DNA of 6,888 nt from Phycisphaerales bacterium (GCA_025453375.1 JALOQT010000047.1:1-6888), one strand, 5' to 3'. Shown: positions 1-6,872, numbered from the stretch's first letter. Translations and numbers: made by a program. Notes: a model not told the origin generated them from the sequence alone.

Positions 1-1184
1 GGGCGCAGCAGGAGGGGGGCGTGCGCAAGAGCCTGCGCCGGCTGGATCGCAATCTGAAGCGCGATGTGCTGCTGCTGCAGGCGGCGTATGACCGGCCGGA
101 CGCGGGGGGCGAGCGGACGCGGCAGTTGCGCAAGGCCCTGGGCATCCGCACGCCCTTGAGCGTGACGGTGGAGAATGTGCTGGCGTATGGCGGGTGGGTG
201 CTGCCGCTGACGGTGTTTGTGATGCTGTGGCGCTCGGGCGCGGGCGTGCAGGACCCGGTGGCGGTGACGGCGTTTTTCGTGGCCATGGGGGTGTGGCTGG
301 CGGGGCTGCTGAAGCGCGCGGTGACTGAGCGGCTGGGCATTCGCACGCGGGCGCGGCGGTTGTGGCGCCAGTTGCGCACGGTCGGGCGGTCGGAGGGGAG
401 TTTCGTGCGGTCCATCCGCGAACTGCCCCCGGGGTGGCGGCCCAGCACGCTGCTGCCGACGACGGAGAGCGAAGAGGTGCGGCTGGCGATGCTGTCTCGC
501 CTGGTGCGGGTGGTGCGGGCGTATGGGTATGAGCACATCGTGGTGGTGATCGACCGGGTGGATGAGCCGCCGATCATCCAGGGCGATCCGGAGCGGATGA
601 AAGCGGTGGTGTGGCCGCTGCTGTCCAACCGGTTTTTGCAGCAGGAGGGCATCGCGTTCAAACTGCTGCTGCCGATCGATCTGCGGCATCAACTGGCGCG
701 CGAGAGCAGTGCGTTTTTCCAGGATGCGCGGCTGGACAAGCAGTCGATGATCGAGGCGCTGTCATGGTCGGGCGTGGCGCTCTATGACCTGGCGACGCAG
801 CGGCTCAATGCGTGCCGACCGGTTGAGGCGGGCGTGCCGGTGGTGATGGCGGGTGATGGCGGGGAATCGGCCAGTGAGCATGCGACCAGCGGGTTTACGT
901 TGCAGCACCTCTTTGCGCCGGAGGTGTCGCGCGAGCATCTGCTTGATGCGCTGGAGCAGATGCGCCAGCCGCGCGATGCGTTCAAACTGCTGTATCAGTG
1001 CATTGCGGATCACTGCAGCGGGACGGTGCTGGAGGCGGCGCAGGTTGATGGGCTTCGGCTGACATCCGGCCAGGCGGAGGCGGTGCCGGCGGCGGCGCAG
1101 ATTTCGCGGGCGACGCTGGATGCGGCGCGCAAGGCGCAGGTGGAGCGGATTCGTCAGGTGGCGATGGGCGTGCGGGCGGGTTAG
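1..1184 (+). CDS. Probable KAP-like membrane P-loop ATPase, C-terminal part (5'-partial)
   Basis: The reading frame is open to the left edge (first full codon at 3) and ends at TAG 1182-1184. Numbered from the GTG at 21 (387 codons), two hydrophobic helices lie at about 53-72 and 78-98. A soluble domain follows with a Walker B-like strand, IVVVIDRVDE at 173-182 (acidic D178, D181, E182), then a second beta strand, FKLLLPID at 213-220, in sensor-1 position. No Walker A (GxxxxGKS/T) is visible. In KAP-family NTPases, membrane helices are often inserted between Walker A and Walker B, so the order seen here fits a KAP-like ATPase whose P-loop lies upstream of the window. The last 60 residues are Ala/Gln/Arg-rich with no recognised domain. 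Such proteins are thought to sit at the inner face of the cytoplasmic membrane; the substrate is unknown. Family membership is inferred from motif layout only. It could instead be another STAND/AAA-type ATPase. Confidence 0.72.
   Translation, partial: AQQEGGVRKSLRRLDRNLKRDVLLLQAAYDRPDAGGERTRQLRKALGIRTPLSVTVENVLAYGGWVLPLTVFVMLWRSGAGVQDPVAVTAFFVAMGVWLAGLLKRAVTERLGIRTRARRLWRQLRTVGRSEGSFVRSIRELPPGWRPSTLLPTTESEEVRLAMLSRLVRVVRAYGYEHIVVVIDRVDEPPIIQGDPERMKAVVWPLLSNRFLQQEGIAFKLLLPIDLRHQLARESSAFFQDARLDKQSMIEALSWSGVALYDLATQRLNACRPVEAGVPVVMAGDGGESASEHATSGFTLQHLFAPEVSREHLLDALEQMRQPRDAFKLLYQCIADHCSGTVLEAAQVDGLRLTSGQAEAVPAAAQISRATLDAARKAQVERIRQVAMGVRAG
10..15 (+). promoter_or_regulatory. Shine-Dalgarno-like AGGAGG before GTG at 21
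   Basis: AGGAGG at 10-15 is followed by a 5-nt spacer and GTG at 21, a good match to a ribosome binding site. It would support a start at 21, giving a 387-residue protein with no Walker A. However, the frame is also open through this stretch (Gln-Gln-Glu-Gly-Gly), and Gln-Glu-Gly codons can produce the same bases by chance. The ATPase-like content downstream favours a start upstream of the window, so this site is tentative. Confidence 0.25.
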
Positions 1185-1708
1185 TCGATGTTGACCCAGA
1201 GGCTCGTCTCGGTGATCTCGGGCATGGCGGCGACGACATCGGCGACCTGATCGGTGTAGCCGTACCACTTGAAGCAGAGCCAGGCCATGACGATGCAGGC
1301 GAGCCAGGCGGCGATCTCGGCGCTGGTGCGCCGGCGGGCATACCACAGCACGCTGATGGAGAACCCGCAGAGAATCGTCTTGAAGGCGACGAGGACCCAC
1401 GAGCAGTTGGCGGCGATGACCCAGCGGGCGATGGGGTTGCCTTCGCTCATGCCGACGGACTGCAGGTAGGTCAGCGTGAGGTAGAGGTCGGCGATGGAGA
1501 CGATGGTGATGAGCGTCAAGGCGACGAGCATGCGCCAGTCTCGGCGGGTGGCGAAGCGGCCGATGGGGCCGGCGGCGACGGCGGCGAGGGCGGACTCGGG
1601 CCAGGGGGTGAAGGTGGTGGCCTGCGGGACGGGGGGGCCATCGTCCCAGCAGGAGCCGGGTGGGTGGCCGATTTCAGTGGAGTTTGCGGGGATCGAAGCG
1701 TGATCCAT
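1181..1708 (-). CDS. DUF5658-type three-helix membrane protein
   Basis: This is a 175-residue protein of unknown function. The first ~55 residues are polar, Pro-rich and probably disordered. Three hydrophobic helices follow at about 59-83, 100-124 and 131-150, separated by short basic loops (RRDWR at 55-59, ARRRTS at 124-129). Helix 1 carries D74 and a Leu/Thr-rich face and runs into GMSEGNP at 86-92. The pattern of Asp in the first helix, then Gly and Glu-x-Asn-Pro, is typical of DUF5658 family proteins as I know them, and the length is usual for the family. The start is well supported: GGAG (complement of 1715-1718) lies 6 nt upstream of ATG. The TAA stop overlaps the convergent ATPase gene's TAG within the bases 1181-1184. 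It has no obvious operon partner in the window. The membrane location is secure; the family call rests on a remembered motif, and no biochemical role can be given. Confidence 0.85.
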   Translation of the reverse strand: MDHASIPANSTEIGHPPGSCWDDGPPVPQATTFTPWPESALAAVAAGPIGRFATRRDWRMLVALTLITIVSIADLYLTLTYLQSVGMSEGNPIARWVIAANCSWVLVAFKTILCGFSISVLWYARRRTSAEIAAWLACIVMAWLCFKWYGYTDQVADVVAAMPEITETSLWVNID

Positions 1709-1724
1709 GAAAGTCTCCAGGCTG

Positions 1725-1743
1725 AATGGTCGATTCGGCCATT
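1725..1743. repeat. 19-bp near-perfect inverted repeat, candidate operator
   Basis: AATGGTCGATTCGGCCATT has 8-bp arms around a 3-bp centre with a single mismatched arm position (T1730 against G1738). It lies 17 bp upstream of the DUF5658 gene's start codon, in a slightly AT-richer part of the divergent intergenic region. The size and symmetry suit a dimeric repressor site controlling the membrane protein gene, but no regulator gene is visible nearby. A hairpin role is less likely for the minus-strand transcript, because there the odd pair becomes an A-C mismatch. Confidence 0.35.
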
Positions 1744-1748
1744 TCGAG

Positions 1749-1778
1749 ATGAGACTTTGGCAGACTGAGGATTTTCAC
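1749..1778 (-). promoter_or_regulatory. Weak sigma70-like promoter candidate for the DUF5658 gene
   Basis: Read on the minus strand, GTGAAA (complement of 1773-1778, 4/6 to TTGACA) is followed 18 bp later by TCTCAT (complement of 1749-1754, 4/6 to TATAAT). Transcription would start near 1742, inside the inverted repeat at 1725-1743, leaving a leader of about 33 nt that includes the Shine-Dalgarno site. Both boxes are poor matches, so this is a candidate only. I saw no convincing plus-strand promoter for the divergent gene at 1944. Confidence 0.22.
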
Positions 1779-1943
1779 GACCCGGAGATGGGTGGCCGAG
1801 CGACCTTCACACGGCCTGACGCGTACAGACGACAGAGGCGGACCATGTCGCCGCCGCGATGAACGACTCTCGGACCTCCTGACGACCTTCGCCCCGAACG
1901 CTTACCGTTTTGCCTGATGTGAACCCTGCGTGCGACGACCTGT

Positions 1944-4900
1944 ATGGCTGACTTTCACCGGCCCATGACTGATGCGATCAAGCGGCTGCTTGCGGCTGCG
2001 GCGGTCGGGTCGATCGGGCTGGGCGGGGTGATCGATGGTGTGGCGGCGGGGCAGGTGATGCAGCCGCCGGGGGGTGGTGGGGTCGGGGGGGGTGGCGGGC
2101 GCGGGGGCAATGCGGCGATTGGTCTGGGCGTGCGGCTGGTGCCGGACGATGAGGCCGAGCAGGCGGCCGAGGCGCCGGTGTTTGTCGATGAATCGCCCGT
2201 GGCGGCCGAGGGGCTGGCGCGGGCGCGGGAGCATCGGGCTTCGGGGAATCTCGATGCGGCCAGTGATGTGCTGCAGAAGCTGCTGGAGGACCATGGCCAG
2301 CGGGTGACGGCGTCGGCGGATGATGCGAGGCTGTATGTGCCGCTGCGTCAGACGGTGCACACGCTGCTGGCGTCGGATATTCAACTCCTGGAGCGATATC
2401 GCCAGCGGGAGGCCAACGCGGCGGATGAACTGCTGAAGGCGGATCGGCTTGATGAACTGGTCCGCACGCGGATGCTGACGCGCGCAGGGATCGAAGGGGT
2501 GCTGCGGCTGAGCCGGCGGCTGATGCTCGATGGGCATGTCGATGCGGCGGCGCTGCAACTGGGCGAACTGGCGACGCACCCTGACGCGGCCGACGGACCG
2601 ACGCGGGCGCGGGTGAATGAATTGGCCAAGGCATTGGCCAAATACGTGCGAGATCCGGCGCATCGGGCGCGGCTGGCGGATGTCAGCGCCGATTCGCGGA
2701 GTGTGACGCCGATTGAGCCGCCAGAGACTGTTCGGCGCGAGATGGGCCTGCTGAGCGGGATGCAGCCTGCAGAGGATGGCGGTGGGGGTGCTGGCGGCGG
2801 GCTTGTGGAGGATGTGGTGCCGCGGCCGATCGGCTCGACGCTGTTTGTGGCGAGCGATGCGTCGATCATGCCACCGGCCGATGCGCAGCGTGAGGACATC
2901 GAGCGGCTGCCCAAGTGGGGCCGGGCGCTGCGGTGGTGGCCGGCGGTGGATGGGCCTGTTGCAGTGCTGGCGGCCGGGCCGGCGATGATGGGGTTTGACC
3001 GGCTGACGGGGCGTGAGTTGTGGCGCGTCAGCGAGGAGACGCTCTTTGGGCCGATGCCGCCACGCGAGCGGCGCGGGTTTGATCGCGGGCGCGGCAACAC
3101 GCGGAACATCTCGCACATGGAGTGGGAGGATGTTTCAGCGCCGACGATCGTCAGTGGGACGGCGATCGGGATCATCGCGCAGGACCCGAGCCTGCTGGAG
3201 GAGGGGTCCGAGACGATCGTGGGTGTGGATCCTGCGAACGGTGCGGTGCGCTGGCATCACGTGATGGCGGCGATGGATCGCGAACTGGCGCGGGCGTTTT
3301 GCCGTGGACCAGTGGTGGGCGATTCGGGCGTGGCGGTGGTATCGCTCGTGAAGAATCAGACGGAGCGCCGGCTTCGTGCGGCGATGCTCGCGGGGTTTGA
3401 TGCGACGAGCGGCAGACTGCTCTGGACACGTCTGGTCGGCTCGACGGGTGTGCTGCCCGGGATGGCGGCGGTCGGCACGCGCGTAGCCGATGCGGCGACG
3501 GCGCACGCCGGCGTGGTGTATCGCGCCGATCGCATGGGTGTGGTCAGTGCGTATCGCATCCGTGATGGTGAGCCGCTGTGGCTGCGCGTGTTGCCGACGC
3601 GGCTTCAGGCTTGGGAATCGGGCCCGACGCGCATGCCCTGGACGATGCCAGCGCCGGTCGTCGGCGGGCCGGATGGGCGCAGCGTGATCATCCTGGCGCC
3701 GGATCGCAAGTCGTTTGTCGAACTGGACTCCAAGACCGGGGCGATTCGCGGGCAGCGGCCTGTCGAGCAGCTGGGCGATGCGCAATATGCACTGGGCGTG
3801 CGGGCGCAGGATGGAAGTTGGTGGCTCGGGTTTGTCAATGACATGCAGGTGCGGACGGTGCGGTGGGAGGAGTGGACGACCGGCGAGATCAAGGCGTCGA
3901 CACTGCCGCCGCGCGTGGCGGTGGGCCCGCCGATTCGCGGCCGCGTGACGACGGCGGGCGGGCAGATCGTGGTGCCGACGGTCAACGGCGTGCGGTGGCT
4001 CGACCCGGCCAACCCGCAGGTGATTCGTCGCGAGATGCTGCTGGACAATCCGGGCACGGTGCTGGTCTCGCGCCAGGGGTTGCTCGTCGTTGATGACGCG
4101 CGGGTGCACACGTACAGCAGTTGGGAGTTTGCGTCGGCCTCGCTGCTGGCGGCAGTGCAGGCGGGGGGCGTCAATGGTGCGGCGGCGGCGGCGGAGGTGT
4201 TGAGCCTGGCTGAGCGGTCCGGCCGCGCGGGCGACATTCTGCCGGCCACGAGCCGCGCTGTCGGTGCGATCAATGCGGCCAAGCCTGTGGGCGAAGCGGA
4301 AATGGCCTCACTGGCGGCGACGCAGGTCCGCGTGATTGAACTGGCGGTGACGATCGCCCAGCGCAGCGCCGCGCGGCCTGGCGCGCAGGGCGCCGCGAGC
4401 GTGACGGGCACAGTGATTCCTGGAGATCAGATCGAACCACTGCTGTCGGCCATTGAGCCGCTGGCCAGCACGGCGCGGGAGCGGGCGACCTTCCTGCTGG
4501 CGCGGGCGGAGGTGCGGTCAGCCGCGCCCGGTGGTGATCTGACGCGGGTGGTGGCGGATGTGCAGACGATCCTTGATGAGCCTGCGCTGGCCGCGGCGCC
4601 CTGGGCCGGCACGGCTGGGATGACCACGGCGCAGCGCGAGGCTGAGCGCCGCCTTGGCGAACTGGTGCGAAATCAGCCCGCCGGTCGCGCGGCCTATGGC
4701 CAGATGGACCAGCGCGCCACGCAGCGCCGCGCAGCGATTGACGCAGCGGACGTGCGCGGGCTGGAGGCACTGGCCCGGCAGTATCCCGCGGCGCGGATTG
4801 TGCCGGAAATCTGGCTGGATATCGCCGCGGCACACCGCGCAGTGGCCGACAGTGCCGCCTCGCGCGAGGGGATGCTTCGGGCGCTGGAGATGGGCATCCG

Positions 4901-6728
4901 CTCGGCAGAGGCGATCGGCGATGCGTCGGAAGAGGCCGTCGCCAAACTGCATGGCCAGCTCGTCGAGTCATTGATTGAGGCTGGTCAACTGCCGGCGGCG
5001 CATGATGCCCTGGTCCGCGCATCTGGCCGGTTCCCGCAGTTGCGGTTGATCGGTGCGGGCGGGGCGGTGCTGGATGTCGGGGCGGTTCGTCAGCGGCTGG
5101 TCGAGGCGATCAGTGCATCGATCGGCAGCGATCCGGCGATCGGCTCGCCTAGTGCGATGCAGGAGGCGCAGGTCTTCGGCGGGTGGTCGATCCTCGAGCC
5201 GCTGATCCGCCAGCCTGATGCATCGGCGGCGATGTTCGTGGTCATGCAGCATGCCGACGGGCGGACGGCCGTCTTTGGCCCCGGGCCTGGGGCGCTGGCG
5301 GCGGAGGGGGCGACGGGCGTGCCTGCGCCGTTTGCCGCGCTGTGGACTGAGGAGGCTCGCGAGTCGCGCACGCGGCCGGATGTGCTGAGCATCGATGCGC
5401 GCGGTGTCGTGCTGTTCTATGGCGACCCGGGCGTGGGCACGGCGCGGCTGATGCGGATCGATGTGCGCGATGGCCGGGCGGCCGTGGCGTGGAAGACCGA
5501 AGGCTTCGGCGGGCTCTTCCCGCAGCAGGAGCCGCTGCGCGTGGGCGATGAATTGGGTGTGCCGCGCGTGGCTGTGCCGGTGCTGGGTGATCGCCCGGCT
5601 TCGGAGATGATCGGCGCGGCCGACGCGCGGACGATCGTGATGGTCGAGCGCACCGGGCGTGCGGCGGCATATGACGCCTCCAGCGGCATTGTGCTGTGGA
5701 CGCTGCGTCTGCCCGTTGGCGAGGTGCAGGAAATCAGCCTTGGGCAGCATGGGCTGCTCGTCGCCGGGGTGGCCCGCGAGGGCGCCGTGGCGCTCGATGC
5801 CGGGGGCGAGCGGCGGGTGCTGATCTCGCGGATTGATCCGCGAGCGGGGACGATTTCGTGGACGGGGCAGAGCCCGGTCAGTGACGTCCGCTGGATTCGC
5901 CAGGGCGAGTCGGGCGCGTTTGCCTGCGGCATGCAGGGCACGGTGCGGCTGGATCTGCCGGCCTCCGGGCAGCTTGGCGTTGATGGACGCGGGCTGGTGC
6001 CGACGACGTGGGCCTTGCAGATGGGCGATGCGGCGCTGGGCTTTGATGCGTGGCTGCATGAGGGCGGCGCGGCCGGGGCGAAAAGTGGGGCGAAGGGTGG
6101 GGCCGGTGGTGAGGCGTCGCTGCTGGTGCTCAGTGAATCACGCGATGGGGCGACGCGGGCGCTGTGGCGCATCGCCGCGGGTTCGGGCAAGGTGATTGGC
6201 GATGGACCGCTGGACACGCGCAACCGGCTGGAGACCAGTGGCGGGGTTGATCTGTCGCTGATGCCGGGCGGGGCGGTGGGCGTGCGGTCTGGGCGGGGCT
6301 TGGTCATCGTCGACGGGCAGAATCGCGTGGCGGGGGCCGATGCGATCAGCGTGGTGGAGATGCTGGTGACGCCGCAGCGGATCGCTGGCGGGTTCGTGAC
6401 GATCATCGCCTCGCCCGCGGCGATCAACGACGCAGCGGGGGCGGCTGCGGGCGGGGGTGATGGTGCGGATGTGCCGGGCCGAGCGGGCGGGGGGGGCGGG
6501 ATCGGCCGCATGAGCAACGCGGCGGCGAACATCCTCGGCGCGTCGTCCTATGCCCTGGTGCTGCTGGACGATCAATCGGCGAAGGTGACGTCGCTGATGC
6601 CGATCCGCCTCGCGGCGACGCCGCAGCGCGTGCAGCCGCTGGCGGGGCGGTTGGCGGTGAGTGTCGGGCACAGCACGGTGCTGATCCACGCGCCGGCGCG
6701 GCCGGGGGCGGCGGGCGGGGCGAGATAG
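1944..6728 (+). CDS. Giant exported TPR-like / PQQ-type double beta-propeller protein
   Basis: A 1594-residue secreted or periplasmic protein. An N-terminal signal peptide is clear: KR at 13-14, a hydrophobic core at 15-30, and probable cleavage after VAA (33-35). There is no lipobox Cys. A Gly-rich linker (42-55) leads to TPR-like helices at about 88-235. PQQ-type repeats of the form D-x-x-x-G-x-x-x-W follow at 352-360, 429-437, 486-494 and 541-546, with a weaker one near 595-602, so propeller 1 spans roughly 300-735. A second helical block (about 735-1060) includes a TPR-like stretch at 936-1035. Propeller 2 (about 1077-1590) has repeats at 1173-1183, 1243-1252 and 1298-1306, plus a weaker one near 1408. 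PQQ-type repeats occur both in quinoprotein dehydrogenases and in BamB-like scaffolds; no catalytic motif was recognised, so a binding or scaffold role is inferred. Only two Cys were seen (453, 1328). The start is uncertain: neither ATG 1944 nor ATG 1965 has a Shine-Dalgarno site, and both keep the signal peptide. Confidence 0.9.
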   Translation: MADFHRPMTDAIKRLLAAAAVGSIGLGGVIDGVAAGQVMQPPGGGGVGGGGGRGGNAAIGLGVRLVPDDEAEQAAEAPVFVDESPVAAEGLARAREHRASGNLDAASDVLQKLLEDHGQRVTASADDARLYVPLRQTVHTLLASDIQLLERYRQREANAADELLKADRLDELVRTRMLTRAGIEGVLRLSRRLMLDGHVDAAALQLGELATHPDAADGPTRARVNELAKALAKYVRDPAHRARLADVSADSRSVTPIEPPETVRREMGLLSGMQPAEDGGGGAGGGLVEDVVPRPIGSTLFVASDASIMPPADAQREDIERLPKWGRALRWWPAVDGPVAVLAAGPAMMGFDRLTGRELWRVSEETLFGPMPPRERRGFDRGRGNTRNISHMEWEDVSAPTIVSGTAIGIIAQDPSLLEEGSETIVGVDPANGAVRWHHVMAAMDRELARAFCRGPVVGDSGVAVVSLVKNQTERRLRAAMLAGFDATSGRLLWTRLVGSTGVLPGMAAVGTRVADAATAHAGVVYRADRMGVVSAYRIRDGEPLWLRVLPTRLQAWESGPTRMPWTMPAPVVGGPDGRSVIILAPDRKSFVELDSKTGAIRGQRPVEQLGDAQYALGVRAQDGSWWLGFVNDMQVRTVRWEEWTTGEIKASTLPPRVAVGPPIRGRVTTAGGQIVVPTVNGVRWLDPANPQVIRREMLLDNPGTVLVSRQGLLVVDDARVHTYSSWEFASASLLAAVQAGGVNGAAAAAEVLSLAERSGRAGDILPATSRAVGAINAAKPVGEAEMASLAATQVRVIELAVTIAQRSAARPGAQGAASVTGTVIPGDQIEPLLSAIEPLASTARERATFLLARAEVRSAAPGGDLTRVVADVQTILDEPALAAAPWAGTAGMTTAQREAERRLGELVRNQPAGRAAYGQMDQRATQRRAAIDAADVRGLEALARQYPAARIVPEIWLDIAAAHRAVADSAASREGMLRALEMGIRSAEAIGDASEEAVAKLHGQLVESLIEAGQLPAAHDALVRASGRFPQLRLIGAGGAVLDVGAVRQRLVEAISASIGSDPAIGSPSAMQEAQVFGGWSILEPLIRQPDASAAMFVVMQHADGRTAVFGPGPGALAAEGATGVPAPFAALWTEEARESRTRPDVLSIDARGVVLFYGDPGVGTARLMRIDVRDGRAAVAWKTEGFGGLFPQQEPLRVGDELGVPRVAVPVLGDRPASEMIGAADARTIVMVERTGRAAAYDASSGIVLWTLRLPVGEVQEISLGQHGLLVAGVAREGAVALDAGGERRVLISRIDPRAGTISWTGQSPVSDVRWIRQGESGAFACGMQGTVRLDLPASGQLGVDGRGLVPTTWALQMGDAALGFDAWLHEGGAAGAKSGAKGGAGGEASLLVLSESRDGATRALWRIAAGSGKVIGDGPLDTRNRLETSGGVDLSLMPGGAVGVRSGRGLVIVDGQNRVAGADAISVVEMLVTPQRIAGGFVTIIASPAAINDAAGAAAGGGDGADVPGRAGGGGGIGRMSNAAANILGASSYALVLLDDQSAKVTSLMPIRLAATPQRVQPLAGRLAVSVGHSTVLIHAPARPGAAGGAR
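2069..2107 (+). other. G-rich tract with G-quadruplex potential inside the propeller gene
   Basis: Five runs of three or more G (2069-2074, 2079-2082, 2085-2092, 2097-2099, 2103-2107) are separated by loops of 4, 2, 4 and 3 bases on the coding strand, which satisfies the classical G-quadruplex pattern. It encodes the Gly-rich linker just after the signal peptide, 125-163 bases past the start codon. The 8-G homopolymer at 2085-2092 is also a possible slippage site. The pattern is direct; any effect on expression is inference. Confidence 0.5.
6485..6500 (+). other. Compact G-quadruplex motif near the 3' end of the propeller gene
   Basis: Three G runs (6485-6487, 6489-6496, 6498-6500) are separated by single C bases. 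Splitting the 8-G run gives four G3 blocks with loops of 1, 2 and 1 bases, a very tight quadruplex pattern on the coding strand. More G runs lie just upstream (6437-6441, 6449-6451, 6453-6457). The segment encodes a Gly/Ala-rich loop in the second propeller, so Gly codon demand alone could produce it. Confidence 0.4.
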
Positions 6729-6764
6729 GACCGATTTGGCGGTGGCCTGGGTGGTCTGGGCGAT

Positions 6765-6793
6765 CTGGCACAAGGCCGGAGAGTCGGTATACT
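6765..6793 (+). promoter_or_regulatory. Sigma70-like promoter for the gene starting at 6873
   Basis: CTGGCA at 6765-6770 (4/6 to TTGACA) and TATACT at 6788-6793 (5/6 to TATAAT) are separated by exactly 17 bp. This is the best promoter match in the window, and TATACT stands out in such GC-rich DNA. Transcription would begin near 6800, giving a leader of about 70 nt before ATG 6873. It implies that the downstream gene is transcribed independently of the propeller gene, which ends at 6728. I saw no clear terminator between 6729 and 6764. Confidence 0.5.
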
Positions 6794-6799
6794 GCGCAC

Positions 6800-6860
6800 C
6801 GGCCGGGGCGTTGTTTTCCCATGACCTGTTGTCCATATCCCGCACCTGACGCCCCGGTTG
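6800..6860 (+). promoter_or_regulatory. Structured 5' leader: 12-bp long-range stem abutting the Shine-Dalgarno site
   Basis: Bases 6800-6811 can pair with 6849-6860. The core is the perfect 8-bp inverted repeat CCGGGGCG (6803-6810) with CGCCCCGG (6850-6857), extended by a U-A pair inside and by two G-U pairs plus a C-G pair outside. The enclosed loop is 37 nt (6812-6848). The 5' arm begins at the predicted transcription start, and the 3' arm ends one base before the AGGAG ribosome binding site. There is no U-run after the stem, so it does not look like an intrinsic terminator. I do not recognise a known riboswitch class. It may protect the 5' end or modulate initiation. Confidence 0.4.
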
Positions 6861-6868
6861 AGGAGTGA
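6821..6868 (+). CDS. Possible 15-codon leader peptide with tandem Cys codons
   Basis: ATG 6821 opens a short frame, MTCCPYPAPDAPVEE, ending at TGA 6866-6868, four bases before the next gene's ATG at 6873. It has two adjacent Cys codons (TGT TGT, 6827-6832) and lies in the leader between the predicted transcription start and the main gene. Its last two codons contain the main gene's Shine-Dalgarno bases, so translation of one could affect the other. Against it, there is no good Shine-Dalgarno site of its own (GGGG at 6805-6808 is 12 nt away and predicted to be paired), and a 15-codon frame can arise by chance. It may not be translated. Confidence 0.18.
   Translation: MTCCPYPAPDAPVEE
6861..6865 (+). 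promoter_or_regulatory. Shine-Dalgarno site AGGAG for the gene at 6873
   Basis: AGGAG at 6861-6865 is followed by a 7-nt spacer and ATG 6873, close to the ideal arrangement. It is the clearest ribosome binding site in the window and fixes the start of the last gene. It lies immediately 3' of the leader stem (6800-6860) and so would be left unpaired when that stem forms. Confidence 0.7.
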
Positions 6869-6872
6869 ATCG

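Noticed and set aside
762..1400. 212-codon minus-strand frame spanning the convergent junction
   Set aside because: It overlaps both supported genes in other frames and its translation is almost entirely Arg/His/Leu, typical of an antisense artefact.
1801..1943. CGACCTTC present twice (1801-1808, 1883-1890), with a related CGACCTGT at 1936-1943
   Set aside because: Short words with irregular spacing and no symmetry; chance occurrence is plausible in a region rich in CGAC.
1902..3116. 404-codon open frame on the minus strand
   Set aside because: Arg/Pro/His-rich translation with no domain, lying opposite the propeller gene, which has a signal peptide and repeats. Long antisense frames are expected in DNA this GC-rich.
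5417..6532. 371-codon open frame on the minus strand, and similar long frames at 4968-6059 and 3135-4109
   Set aside because: Low-complexity Pro/Ser/Arg/His translations without motifs; they are complementary-strand shadows of the propeller gene.
6732..6772. Loose 9-base periodic repeats of the form ctggg in the propeller gene's 3' flank
   Set aside because: The units match poorly and are few, the region is G/T-rich anyway, and they form no stem or terminator.
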